The notes below the pieces were generated by a model. The model was given only the letters and a program-made list of their open reading frames with translations. It made no database searches and was not told where the DNA came from. The position numbers and the translations under genes were made by a program. Shown here piece after piece: positions 9,225 to 19,096 of a stretch of DNA of 64,000 nt (positions are counted from its first letter, which is position 1; every line of letters begins with the position of its first letter). The stretch covers positions 744,001-808,000 of the forward strand of contig OY760427.1 in NCBI GenBank assembly GCA_963663495.1, read 5' to 3'. The DNA is from G963663495 sp963663495. Its GTDB lineage: Bacteria > Bacteroidota > Rhodothermia > Rhodothermales > Bin80.

Positions 9225-11143
9225 GTACGCCAGGCTAACTGGCAAGGATATAGCGGGTGGAAGTCCCGTAATATGAAGCAAGAACCATGCACATATTTCC
9301 GCGAGCCGTGCGCGGTCACTCGTGAGGGTGGACGTGAAGTGTCGGTAGCGGTGCGTATGGCTAGGGTTATTGAGCACCGAAAGTTTTGTAATTCGGGTTG
9401 CCGAGGCTCTCACATAGGTCGAAGGCAATATGTCCGTCATCGTTATGGTGAGACGGTGGACAGGCCCGCGGTGTCTGAGACCCCATGGACGTATGTACAT
9501 ATCCTGCCGGGACCTGGGAGGTCTTCATACTGTCCTGCAGTCGTGCGCCGCCGCGAAGGAAAGGTGGAGACACCGTAACCGGAGATGCACGGTATGAAGA
9601 AGTCAGACGACAGCATAGTAGCGATGAATGCTGCGAACAAAGGGGACGATACCCTGGCGGAGCAGCGGGAGCGAAGGCTGTCGCCCGAGGGGAAATCGCG
9701 AGATCCTACCACGCACCAGGCGCAGAAATGGGCTCGCGTGTCACAGGGGAAGGAGCGGTTACGGGAGTTCGTGAAGCGAAACCCAGCGGAGCGTCTCACG
9801 ACGTTACTGCACCATGTCAGCATGGAAGCGCTTAGGACCGCCTTCCACGCGCAGAAGTGTGAAGCGGCACCGGGAGTGGATGGTATGACATGGGGGAGGT
9901 ACGCGGAGGATTTGGAGGACCGTATGACGGACCTTCACCGACGTGTACATACAGGAGCGTACCGGGCGACCCCGTCCAAGCGGGTAGAGATACCCAAGCC
10001 GGACGGAGGTACACGACCGCTTGGCATGGCTGCACTGGAGGACAAGATCGTCCAGAGGGCTGTGGTGGAACGTATACTGACTCCGATTTTCGAGGAGGAG
10101 TTTGTGGGTTTCAGCTAAGGGTTCCGGCCGAAGCGCAGCGCGCACGACGCGTTGGATGCTTTGGCATATGTGATAGAGCGTCGCAAGGTCAACCACATTG
10201 TGGACGCCGACATTCGCAAGTTCTTTGACACGGTAAACCAGGAGTGGCTTATCCGCTTCTTGGAGCATCGTATTGCGGATAAGCGGGTGATTCGGTTGAT
10301 CATCAAGTGGTTGAAGGCGGGCGTGATGGTAGATGGGATGTGGCGGGATAGTGAGGAGGGTACACCGCAGGGTGCGGTGATTTCCCCTATACGGGCCAAC
10401 ATTTATCTTCATTACGTGTTGGATCTTTGGACCGATGCATGGCGCAAGTCACAGCGGAGTGCGGGGGAGGTCTACATCATTCGTTATGCGGATGATTTCG
10501 TGGTGTGTTTCCAGTACGAGGGGACAGCGCAACGTTATCTGCGTGCATTGCGGGATCGGCTTGATACGTTCGGGTTGAGACTGCATCCGAGGAAGACTCG
10601 TCTGATTGAATTCGGGCGGTTTGCCGAGGAAGATCGCAGGAAGCGTGGTGAGGGTCGACCGGAGACATTCGACTTTCTGGGATTTACGCATTACGGTCGT
10701 AGAGATCGGAGGGGGCGATTTAGTCTTGGTCGTAAGCCGATAGCCAAGCGTATGGCTCGTTTTCTGAAGCGCGTGAAGGGGCAGTTGATTCGTCTCATGC
10801 ACCGCCGGTGCATGAGACGGGGAAATGGTTGGGGCGGGTGCTCAACGGATGGTTGAATTACTATGCCGTACCGACGAGTTACCGGTACCTTGCGAGCTGC
10901 TACGTCCAGCTGTACTGGATATGGATGCATGTGCTACGACGACGTTCCCAGCGGGATCGTACGACGTGGGACACGATGGACAAGCTCACTGCAATATACT
11001 GGCCGAAGATGGAGATCCGGCACCCATGGCCTTCCACACGATTTACCGTCAAGCGCGACGGCGCGACCCAAGGGAGGAGCCGGATGCGTTAGCACGCACG
11101 TCCGGATCTGTCCGGGGGGCCCGGGGCGACTCGGGTCCCTACC
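9225..11143 (+). mobile_element. Group II intron 1 (ORF-containing)
   Basis: The 5' end GTACG at 9225 fits a variant of the GUGYG boundary. The 3' boundary is placed after CCCTAC at 11,143, because the following CGGCATAAAATG resumes the transposase frame. Domain V is visible at about 11,077-11,109 (GAGCCGGATGCG ... CGCACGTCCGGATC, a hairpin with AGC catalytic triad context), followed by a domain VI stem. The encoded reverse transcriptase is broken, so mobility would need a protein supplied elsewhere. Exact ends are inferred from alignment to the uninterrupted ISNCY-type copy, within a few bases. Confidence 0.8.
9585..11092 (+). pseudogene. Group II intron reverse transcriptase/maturase, broken
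   Basis: RT blocks are in order: APGVDGMTW, RPLGMAALEDKIVQRAV, DADIRKFFDTV, GTPQGAVISPIRANIYLHYVLD, then the active-site RYADDFVV, then the maturase X region (GWLNYYAVPTSYRYL) in a shifted frame. Two lesions are seen. A TAA at 10,116-10,118 replaces the Tyr of the usual GFSYGFRP motif. A frameshift near 10,805-10,815, at a small CACCGCCGGTG palindrome, moves the C-terminus to the frame ending at TAG 11,092 inside domain V. There is no obvious C-terminal HNH endonuclease domain. It is non-functional unless the stop is read through. Confidence 0.9.
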
Positions 11144-12279
11144 GGCATAAAATGTGTCGTGTTCTGATTGAGCGTGCGGAGAGCAGTATTAGCGTGTTGA
11201 AGGAGAAAGACGCGGATCTTGAGGAGGTGTTGCGGTACTTGGCAGATGCACAAAGGCAGATAGATCAAGTAGATAGTCGTCTATGGAAGGGGGAGGTGAT
11301 TCCGCATGATGAGAAGGTATTTTCGATACATGAGCCGCATACTCGTTGGATCACCAAGGGGAAGGCGGGGGTGATTGCGGAGTTGGGTCTGCCGGTATGC
11401 GTGCTGGAGGATCAGCATCAGTTGATATTGTGGCATCAGATACTGCACGAGGGGGTGGATTCGGATATGATTGTGGGGTTTATGAAGGAAGCGAAGGATC
11501 GGTATCCGGCGATCACATCGTGCAGCATGGATAAGGGGTACTCATCGGTAAAGAACCGTAAGGCGCTGGAGCAGGTGTTGGACACGGTGAACATGCCGAA
11601 GAGGGGTCGGTTGAGCAAAGCGGACAAGGAGAGGGAATCCGATCCGAAGTTTGTGGAGGGGCGTCGTCAGCATCCGGCGGTGGAGTCGGCGATCAACAAT
11701 TTGAATCATCGGGGTCTGGGTTTGATACGGACCCGTGGCAAGGAAGGCTTTGTTCGCACGGTGGCGCTGATAGTGGTAGCGGCGAATGTTCACCGTATCG
11801 GGCAGATGGTGAAGCAGAACGAGGAGCGACGAAGGCGGTGCGAGCAGGCCCGCAAGCGCGCGGCGTAGGGACTCGCGCGAGCATCTTCAGCACAAAATCA
11901 AGGTAGTCTGCAAGGGCGAGAGGCCAACGTGTGTTCGAGCATCGCTGATGGAGGCCCAAAACACGTCAAAACCACCGTATTGCCGGTGTGAGCGGACAAA
12001 GTCAGCGACGTCACCGTCGACAAATCCTTGCTGACTGTCCTTCCGGATCCCCAATTCGGATTCCAGCCCCCGGCTAGTCCAAGAGTCACTCAGAAAAGCC
12101 TACTTTTCTGGCAAACACTCATTAGTGATCATGGATCCGTATGGTGAAAAGGCTTAGGAAACCCAAGCCAACACCGAACCAAGAATTACTTTTTCAACCA
12201 ACAAGGAATGGCACGCCGCCCCATCCAAGACTCATCAACACCAGAAGAGGGCGCTCCGGGGTGGATCCCTTCATTATTG

Positions 12280-13736
12280 GGGAATTATATACGTAAGTGA
12301 CCAACTGTACACAGTGAGGCACCAGTATCAATTTCACGGGTCATAGGGGTCGGTAACCCGAACGCCCCTCGCCGTGCAGAAGCCCCAATCCCGGAGGCCA
12401 GTATGTTTGCAGCCGCATTCAGGTCTGCATGATCCGCATGTCCACAGGACATACACGTGAATTTGCCCCGTGTCTTACGGGTACTCGCTTCTGTGTGCCC
12501 ACACACAGAACACCGCTGACTGGTATAGGCAGCGGTAACCTTTATCACCTTGCGGCACTTATAGCTCAGCATCTGATCCAGCTGGCCCCAACCTGTTCGC
12601 AGTATTCCACGGTTGAGGCCAGACTTCTGTCTGACGTTTGTGCCAAAGCTCTCCATCGTCCCCTTAGCTGAACGTGTCATCGCTTTGATCTTCAGGTCCT
12701 CCAGTATCACCGTTGAGGAGCATTTGGCAATACCGCGACTTACCTGGTGGTTCGCATTCTTGAGGACGTTAGCACGCTTGCGCTGTATGCGGGCGATTCT
12801 ATGCTTCCGCCTGTTACGACCGTTGGAGCTTTCTTCTGTCTCGCCAGTCTTCGCTGATGCCGCTTCAACTTGGCATCAAGACGCTTCGTATCCGGTTGTC
12901 TGATAATGCTTGTATCGCCCTCTGTGGAGACCATAGCGACCTGCCCGCAATTACGGTCAATGCCTACAGCACCGCCGGTATCCTCTATTACAGGTGCCTC
13001 CATCTTGTAGTAGATGACAGCATACCCTTTGCCGGCGTTCTTCTTTACGGTGGCTTTGACGGGTATACCATCAGGGTACGGGTTGCCTCCCCGCCTGCGG
13101 AGCGCCATATATCCCACTTTCGGGATATACAGCTTACCATCCCGAACCCTTACGTTATCCGGGATCGTGGACGAAGGCGTACTACCACGTCTGGAATGGA
13201 ATCTCGGTCTTCTCTTACCCTCCTTGAAGAATGCCTTCCATGCATCCGCCTGATATTTAAATGTGTATCTAACGACACCAAAGGAGTATTCAGGTAGCCA
13301 CTCGACCGTGCGGCGCAGCGCCGTGAACCGCTTCCCCAGCGAGAAGAAGCTTACCGAGGGCGGCTTCTCTCCAGCCTCTTTCGCTTTCTTGTAGGCCTCG
13401 CTCTGCTCTGCGAGGATGGCATTCCACACAAACCTACACGCACCCGCTAATCCAGCAAGTTGCTTGGCGTTACTCCGACTTCCGGGCAACAGCCTGTATG
13501 TGATATTGCGGTATGCACTAACCGTTTCGGGCATGGCACTGTGGTATATAACTCCCTAATATATGGAAATTATATAGCATGAATACCCACATGTTGGGTT
13601 ATTTGAAATAATTGCAGTTTGTTCGTGAAAAGCGGGAACCGATTATGAAAAAATGGCAAAAGCCATCCTGCCTGCACCACCAAAGCACAAAAAGTAACTC
13701 CTGCGAAAACGCGTGGCATTCAGCCATATAACTCCC
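12280..13736 (-). mobile_element. TnpB-carrying element 2 (long-leader type)
   Basis: On the gene strand it runs from GGGAGTTATAT (at 13,736) to ATATAATTCCC (at 12,280). It is flanked by perfect 8-bp repeats CATTATTG at 12,272-12,279 and 13,737-13,744. It is 1,457 bp long, with a conserved ~190-bp leader before the gene. No transposase other than the broken TnpB is inside. Inverted ends plus an exact 8-bp duplication indicate a DDE-type insertion event rather than IS200/IS605 single-strand transposition. Confidence 0.85.
12285..13534 (-). pseudogene. TnpB, frameshifted (element 2)
   Basis: The start is ATG 13,534 (MPETVSAYRNITYRLLPGS). The frame is correct through GIDRNCGQVAMVSTEG and RRLARQKK, then shifts at about 12,825 compared with the other copies, which continue GSNRRNRRKH. 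A single-base deletion in the AAAGCTCCAACGG region explains it. The remaining C-terminal part is open from about 12,710 to 12,285 and keeps VILEDLK, CSVCGHTE ... CMSCGH and HADLNAAANIL. All three RuvC acidic residues are preserved, so inactivation is recent and due only to the frameshift. Confidence 0.88.
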
Positions 13737-13744
13737 CATTATTG

Positions 13745-14544
13745 CGCTTACCAAGGTATACGGATGCGCTGTCGTAAACTAGTGAGCTCCGCAGTGACAG
13801 TCTCAATCGTCCGAAGATACCCGATGTTTGTCACGCTGCCGAAATTGAATCCTTGAGTCTGATAGAATTGATTCGACGAGAAGGGTGGGTGTTTGATTCG
13901 TAACAACGGGCCATACCGTTGGCGGCCTTCAGCCCCTGTATCCTTTTAGTGTTGATCTTATTTAGAAGTGCACTCTCCTCCACGCCACCCATTCGGCCCA
14001 CTAAGGCCGCTCGCGACTATCCCAAAGCGGAATTCCTCGCACCAAAGCGGCTGACTGCGGTGCGGCTCTTGTTACCATGTGGATCCAGAATTTGCGGCAA
14101 GGCCTGTTCTACGCCGCGAAGCATGGTAAGCATCTGATACTGCAGCCACATGCCAGTAAACTAACCGACAATCGGGTCGTTGCAGAGGGGGCTATTTGCT
14201 TAGTCGGCAGCCCTTGGTCGGCGAGATTCGACACCGACGCCAGCAAATGCGGTGTACAAATACTAATGGCTCGTTGGCAAGAGGTACACGCTGAATTCGT
14301 TCGTAGGAAAGTCGCGGCATGAATAATCTGGACCATGAGTAGTCTGTGCTGGAACTAGGAGAAGGGGTCACTGGCATGCACGGAAGACAACGGTTGGCAG
14401 GTGAGCCAAGCACTCTTGCCTGCGCGCTTGAAGGGGGAGGCGAGGGGTGTGGGTATAATTTTAGGTACGGATAACGGTGGGCAGTTTGTGGGTCATGCGT
14501 CCTGTATACAGGAGGAGGGGGCAGTAGCTGGTGAGGGGGTTGAG
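13745..14544. other. Region without confident gene
   Basis: About 800 bases between TnpB element 2 and the DUF262 gene. It contains a dispersed repeat (14,051-14,222). A short plus-strand frame overlapping it (14,077-14,322, translating to an HGKHLILQPHASKLTD pattern) is unrecognised. The end of the region should hold the promoter of the DUF262 operon; I cannot assign its boxes. Confidence 0.4.
14051..14222 (+). repeat. Dispersed inverted repeat, copy B
   Basis: Partner of the minus-strand copy at 7856-8026, sharing GTGCGGCTCTTGTTACC, CACATGCCAGTAAACTAACC and flanking blocks. It could be a fragment of an unrecognised gene or mobile element present twice. Confidence 0.6.
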
Positions 14545-14993
14545 ATGGAGCAAGTGGAAAGTGAGGACATAGTCGAGCCATTTGATCCGGCAACAATCCG
14601 GATTTCAACGAAGGAACCGACCGTGAATCTCGTAATTGAGAGGATGCGCCGCAAGGAGATAGAATTACAGCCTGATTTTCAGCGAAGCGGCGATGTATGG
14701 GAAATAGAGACGAGAAGTCGATTGGTAGAGTCACTGCTTCTCTGGATCCCGCTTCCGGGTTTTTATTTGGCAGCGGATGAAAAAGAAAATTGGAAGGTGG
14801 TGGATGGACTGCAACGGCTAAGTACCCTGCGAGACTTTATCATACTTAGGACACTCCGCCTTCAAGGGCTAGAGTATTTGAGCAAGTTCGAAAAGTGCGG
14901 ATTCGACGAGCTCCCTCGTCCGATGCAACGCAGGATCATGGAGACACAGCTTTCGTGTCATGTGATTGAGCCGAGCACTCCACCCGAGGTTAT

Positions 14994-17344
14994 CCTAACT
15001 TCGCCATTTCGTAGTGCTACTAACCTACGGAATTCTCCCGTGGCCATATTTGGACCGTTTTTTTCAGGAGCAATGGATGGTGAGATTTACCGGATCGGTT
15101 GAAGTTGGTTTAGGGTGGTTTGAATCCCTGATTACCTGGTGTTTTGCCGCCTGTTTCGCTGCGATCTACCTCGGATCGTTTCCATCGGACCTAGCTCTGG
15201 TGGCTCCATCTGGAGTACGCTATCTCAACCGTTGTGAAGGGACCATACGTCATGAGTCTGGAGGCTTCTGGCTCACCGGTGCACTCGCTTCCTCCACATG
15301 CTCGGTCACGGTGCGGGTCGCATCCGGATCATACACGTATCCCAGTACCGCAAAGAACTGTACCATACTCGGAGGCAGATCCTGATCCACCTCCGTGATC
15401 AGGTACCGATATTGGTTCTTAACCATCTTGGTCGTAATCCGACGAATCCTGTTCAACCTGTCTCGGATCGTCGCCCAACTATCATGAATCCCGTGTTCCT
15501 TGAGTCTGGTGCGAACCAGATGGGCAGCATGATAAGCCAGTACCGTGATGAACAGATGCCCTTCAATGCGGTCATCTCTGCTGTGGTAGATGGGCCGTAG
15601 ACCGAGGTCCGATTTCATGACTCTGAATGTGCGCTCAATCTCTGTAAGTCGCCAGTAGGTTCGTGCAACCGTTTCCACCGACCATCCGGTATGACTGGTC
15701 CGAAGCACATACCCTCCGCTGGCCTGGGTGCGACGCGCATGCGAAGCACGCCGGGCTACCGTAACGGATTCTGCATGCTTGGTGCCCTCCTTTTTGCTGA
15801 CCTCTACCTCATACAGGTGTGAGACCTTCTTGTACTTTTCCTTCAGACGACCAACCTTTATCGTGACCTTTTCATAGTTCTTCAAGTACCCGGGTTTCGA
15901 GAGTCCCTCATGTAGTGTAGTGAGCGCCTTCACAAACTTCTTGCATTGGGTTTCAAGGATCTGATCCTCCTTCGCCTGCTTAGCCTCACTGTGCACAAAC
16001 ACGCGTAGTTCCGCATTATCTTCAACGTCTTTTTCGTCTTCAACATCTTCAACATCTTTTTCCTTTTTGGTGATCTTCCAGGCTTTGATCTTGACTCCCC
16101 CGGCGGTCGTAAACTGTTGATCCGGCTTGTTTTCGGGGACTGGAGGGGCTTTGGAACGCTCCACGGTGATCCAGTCCAGTCCCTGTCCTTTCAGGTACTG
16201 CAGATTCTGCTCCGTCGCAATGCCGGAGTCCATAATCACTGTGGGCGTAGCGCCGTTTAGTTTCTCAATCGCCTCTTTGAGCGTTGCCGGTTCCCCTGCA
16301 TTGCTCGGCAGGATCTGCACATTGCGGGGGAACCCCGAACCATCCAGGGTGAGCGCCAGCGTAACCAATGGACAATCACTGCGCTTCTCCTTGCTGCGCC
16401 CATGCGACAACAACTTCCCTTTCTTCTTGCCGTGGTAATAGGTATTGGTTAAATCATAAAAGACGATCGTTTCTTCAAACTGCAATACCGCTTTGGTAAT
16501 GCCAAAGAGTTTCTCCAGGATCTGATCCATATGCTTATGGATCAGATCCGTGCAACGATAGAGGGTGTTGAGACTCGGGGGTTCCAAATCCAGAAGCTGC
16601 AGAACACTGGAGGTTTTACACAGCCATTTATGCGTTTCTCGTTCACTGCCCGGGTGGAGCATACGTCCGACGATCAGCGCACAGCAGAGCTTGACGTGTT
16701 TCTCGCAGAAGTTGAGCGAACGTAGCAGTACAGCCAGTCCGAGCTGTTCCAATGTCTGAAGGATCAGTCGTTCTCCGCCGACGGTCCGGGAATCGGGATG
16801 GGTTATTTTCTCTGGATCAATGAGGTGTTGCTGATGGGATGTGCGATGGATGTCGTAGCCCTTGCTTTCGAGATGTGCAACGATGTCGTCGACCGCATTG
16901 AGAAAGGCTTCATCATTCTGGAAAGGGAGGCTGGCTTTCCCTTTGAGTCGGGCAGTAACACAGTGGGTCAGCTCCCCCCACAGACTGCGGGGGATGTTGA
17001 AGTTCGGGCCGAGATTAAGGAGGGTACGGTGTTTGGAGGTACCGTCTTTGCGATAGGATTCGATGAGGGCAAAGCTGTTGCATTTCTTACCGTCTTTACG
17101 TTTGTAGGGTCGGTTTCGGATAAACATGATCGGAGAGTGGAAAAGGTACGGGGTAAGGTACCGGGGTGGTTGGGGGGAGGTTCCCGTCCACACCTCTATA
17201 GCACTACATTACCTTTTCCGAAAAAGTCGGCTAAAAAAGGTCGAAAAACGCCGAATTTAGCCGAAATAGCCCTATTAGGAGGGAAAAACGGGAGAATTGG
17301 AGACGGAACTCAGCGTTTTCCCCTGACTGGATGGCGAAGTTAGG
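14994..17344 (-). mobile_element. IS1634-type insertion sequence, copy 2
   Basis: Perfect 14-bp inverted ends CCTAACTTCGCCAT (14,994) and ATGGCGAAGTTAGG (to 17,344), with a 4-bp target duplication TTAT at 14,990-14,993 and 17,345-17,348. It is 2,351 bp long and encodes one intact transposase. The insertion splits the DUF262 gene at codon 150. The perfect ends and duplication suggest a recent insertion. Confidence 0.95.
15250..17127 (-). CDS. IS1634-family (IS4 superfamily) DDE transposase
   Basis: The start is at ATG 17,127 (MFIRNRPYKRKDGKK), by comparison with the copy at 1295-3160; the product is 625 aa. It is clearly related to but diverged from that copy, so the two are different elements of one family. 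It includes VFYDLTNTYYHGKKKGKLL, VIMDSGIATEQNLQYLK and YWRLTEIERTFRVMKSDLG, and ends in the same QKPPDS tail. An acidic repeat (DVEDVEDEKDVEDNAE) lies around residue 375. No disabling change is seen. Confidence 0.92.
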   Translation of the reverse strand: MFIRNRPYKRKDGKKCNSFALIESYRKDGTSKHRTLLNLGPNFNIPRSLWGELTHCVTARLKGKASLPFQNDEAFLNAVDDIVAHLESKGYDIHRTSHQQHLIDPEKITHPDSRTVGGERLILQTLEQLGLAVLLRSLNFCEKHVKLCCALIVGRMLHPGSERETHKWLCKTSSVLQLLDLEPPSLNTLYRCTDLIHKHMDQILEKLFGITKAVLQFEETIVFYDLTNTYYHGKKKGKLLSHGRSKEKRSDCPLVTLALTLDGSGFPRNVQILPSNAGEPATLKEAIEKLNGATPTVIMDSGIATEQNLQYLKGQGLDWITVERSKAPPVPENKPDQQFTTAGGVKIKAWKITKKEKDVEDVEDEKDVEDNAELRVFVHSEAKQAKEDQILETQCKKFVKALTTLHEGLSKPGYLKNYEKVTIKVGRLKEKYKKVSHLYEVEVSKKEGTKHAESVTVARRASHARRTQASGGYVLRTSHTGWSVETVARTYWRLTEIERTFRVMKSDLGLRPIYHSRDDRIEGHLFITVLAYHAAHLVRTRLKEHGIHDSWATIRDRLNRIRRITTKMVKNQYRYLITEVDQDLPPSMVQFFAVLGYVYDPDATRTVTEHVEEASAPVSQKPPDS

Positions 17345-17972
17345 TTATGTACAATGTGTTTAAACGCATTAACACCGGTGGGAAGCCATTAGTAGCGCAA
17401 GAAATCCGTCATGCATTGAATCCTGGACCGGCTCGTGAATTCATTAGAGATCTGGCATCTTCAGATGAATTCGCGAAAGCAACAGATCATTCGGTCAGTC
17501 CGAAACGGATGGCAGATTGTGAGTGCGTGCTGCGGTTCTTGGCCTTTCGAACGTTAGGTCTGGATAATTATGGAGGCAAGTTTGATACATTTCTGACGCG
17601 CGCAATGAGGCACCTGAATCAATCGAGTGAAAAACACGCAGAACTAAGGAATGATTTTATCAGAGCCATGTCTTTGGCGCAGGAAGTATTCGGCCGAGAC
17701 GCTTTTAGGAAACCGAAAAAACTCGGGGATAAGTCGAGGAGCCCAGTGAACAAGGCCCTTTTTGAAAGTGTCTCAGTGGCTTTGGCCGAAGTTCCAAGAT
17801 CTCGTACCGTAGCACTGAAGCAACGACGAGAGAAAATAGTTGAAGAATTCAGGCGCCTGATAGAAGACGACCCAGAGTTCTTCAACAGCATTTCTGTGCG
17901 TACTTCAAAGACAAAGCATGTGACCGTCCGCTTCGCACGAGCGCGGGAGATTCTACGGGGAATAGTGCCGTG

Positions 17973-19076
17973 ATGAATCGTGTACGCCTAATGAACTTCA
18001 AGTGCTTTATAGACGAGACCATCAATTTTGGAGGACTAACCGTCCTCTCTGGTCTCAATGGTGCAGGTAAGAGCAGCGTGATAAACGGTCTGTTGGCTCT
18101 GCGCCAGCGATTGAGGCAATCGCGCGGATCCCCGTGGCGCGGCCCACTCGTAAATATGGGGTCGTTTCGTGATGTGCTACACTGTGACGCCGCTGATGAT
18201 ACAGTGCGGATTGAGGCCTCTTTTTTCAATGATGAGGTCAAAGCGCATCTTGAGGTGGGACCAAACGAAGATGATGGACACATTGAGCCCACGGAGTTGG
18301 ACGCCGGTGTAGTACGGTGGTCGCAACAGGATTTATTTTATTTGTCGGCCGACAGGCTCGGGCCGCGGCAAACCTTACCATACATGGAGGAGGGGCACCC
18401 TTCTGCGACGCCCTTGGGGGTGCGCGGGCAGCATGTGCTGTGGTACCTAAACAGGTTCGGGCATAATTCGGTCAGCAATCTGCTTCGGCACATGAGTGAG
18501 CCCAAGACAACTCTTGTGCACCAGACTAGCGCGTGGCTACGCACTATAAGCCCCGGTGTTGAACTGCAGATAAGGGTCACCCCTGAGGCAGACAGCGCAG
18601 TTGCCGTATATAAATATGCTAGAAGAGGTGATGTGCAAAGCTCTCCATTCCGTGCAGGCAATGTGGGATTTGGCGTCAGCTACGGGCTTCCACCAATTGT
18701 AGCTTTGCTGGCTTCTCAACGTGATGCCGATGGCGCGATCGGGCACCTTGTGATAATTGAGAATCCAGAGGCCCATCTGCATCCGGGAGGGCAGACCTCA
18801 ATGGCCGAATTGGCTTCCCGTGCTGTTGCTTCGGGAGCTCAGGTAATTTTGGAAACACATAGCGACCACATACTGAACGGGGTTAGACTAGCAGTTCGTA
18901 ATCATCTCTTGTCACCAGAGCAGGTGGCGATACACTATTTCGAGCGGAATGGTCTTGAGGTGCGGGTCACAAGCCCCGTGATTGATTCAAATGGCCAACT
19001 TAACGTTTGGCCTGCAGGCTTCTTTGATCAGCATGAGAAGAACCTGTCTCGCTTGATAGGACTATTTCCTTCCTAA
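17973..19076 (+). CDS. AAA-family ATPase with DUF3696-like C-terminus
   Basis: ATG 17,973 overlaps the DUF262 stop (TGATG); GTG 17,970 is a possible alternative. The 367-aa protein has the SMC/RecF-like start VRLMNFKCFIDETINFGGLTVLSG with a Walker A at about residue 30 (GLNGAGKSS). Further on it has a Walker B with the DUF3696-type extension (LVIIENPEAHLHPGGQ), a switch histidine region (ILETHSDHILNGVRLA), and a DUF3696-like tail (LNVWPAGFFDQHEKNLSRL). Such ATPases work with nuclease or sensor partners in bacterial immunity and resemble OLD-family regulators. Genes on both sides are co-directional with tight spacing, so it is the central gene of a three-gene operon. It is intact even though the upstream gene is broken. 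Confidence 0.9.
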   Translation: MNRVRLMNFKCFIDETINFGGLTVLSGLNGAGKSSVINGLLALRQRLRQSRGSPWRGPLVNMGSFRDVLHCDAADDTVRIEASFFNDEVKAHLEVGPNEDDGHIEPTELDAGVVRWSQQDLFYLSADRLGPRQTLPYMEEGHPSATPLGVRGQHVLWYLNRFGHNSVSNLLRHMSEPKTTLVHQTSAWLRTISPGVELQIRVTPEADSAVAVYKYARRGDVQSSPFRAGNVGFGVSYGLPPIVALLASQRDADGAIGHLVIIENPEAHLHPGGQTSMAELASRAVASGAQVILETHSDHILNGVRLAVRNHLLSPEQVAIHYFERNGLEVRVTSPVIDSNGQLNVWPAGFFDQHEKNLSRLIGLFPS

Positions 19077-19096
19077 GTCTGACTCGGAGCCTCTTT

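Larger units (their letters stand above)
8545..11868 (+). pseudogene. ISNCY-type transposase, broken by lesions and an intron
   Basis: Homologous throughout to the intact transposase at 20,772-22,196 and starting at the same ATG (MRILEDTQFKLGQVPIEE). Compared with that copy there is a 2-nt deletion near 8774, a GAA-to-TAA stop at about 8991, and a +1 frameshift near 9100. The group II intron then sits between codons for KKM and RHKMCR. The 3' exon from about 11,144 is open to TAG at 11,868 (ends CEQARKRAA, identical in type to the intact copy). Even perfect splicing could not restore the protein because of the three upstream lesions. Confidence 0.85.
8311..12119 (+). mobile_element. ISNCY-type element copy A, invaded by a group II intron
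   Basis: The ends AGTGTCTGACAGAAAAAGGT (8311) and TTTTCTGGCAAACACT (to 12119) match the inverted repeats of the clean copy at 20,510-22,432. Subtracting the 1,919-bp intron leaves 1,890 bp, close to the 1,923 bp of the clean copy. The flanks (ATAT and CATT) do not match, so no target duplication is visible; it abuts a truncated TnpB leader, which suggests rearrangement after insertion. Confidence 0.8.
14545..17973 (+). pseudogene. DUF262 (ParB/GmrS-like) protein, interrupted by an IS1634-type element
   Basis: ATG 14,545 follows a purine-rich GTGAGGGGGTTGAG; the open frame extends further upstream but without family similarity. Joining 14,545-14,993 to 17,349-17,973 restores a 357-aa protein. 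The 5' part has the DUF262 hallmarks LQPDFQRSGDVWEIETRSRL, WIPLPGFYL and VVDGLQRLSTL (the DGxQR nucleotide-binding/nuclease motif). The 3' part opens with VFKRINTGGKPL, another DUF262 signature, and ends in a helical basic region. The DUF262 fold is used as an NTP-dependent nuclease or regulator in GmrSD-type and other defence systems. The stop overlaps the start of the ATPase gene (TGATG), so they form an operon. As it stands the gene is in two pieces; precise excision would repair it. Confidence 0.9.
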
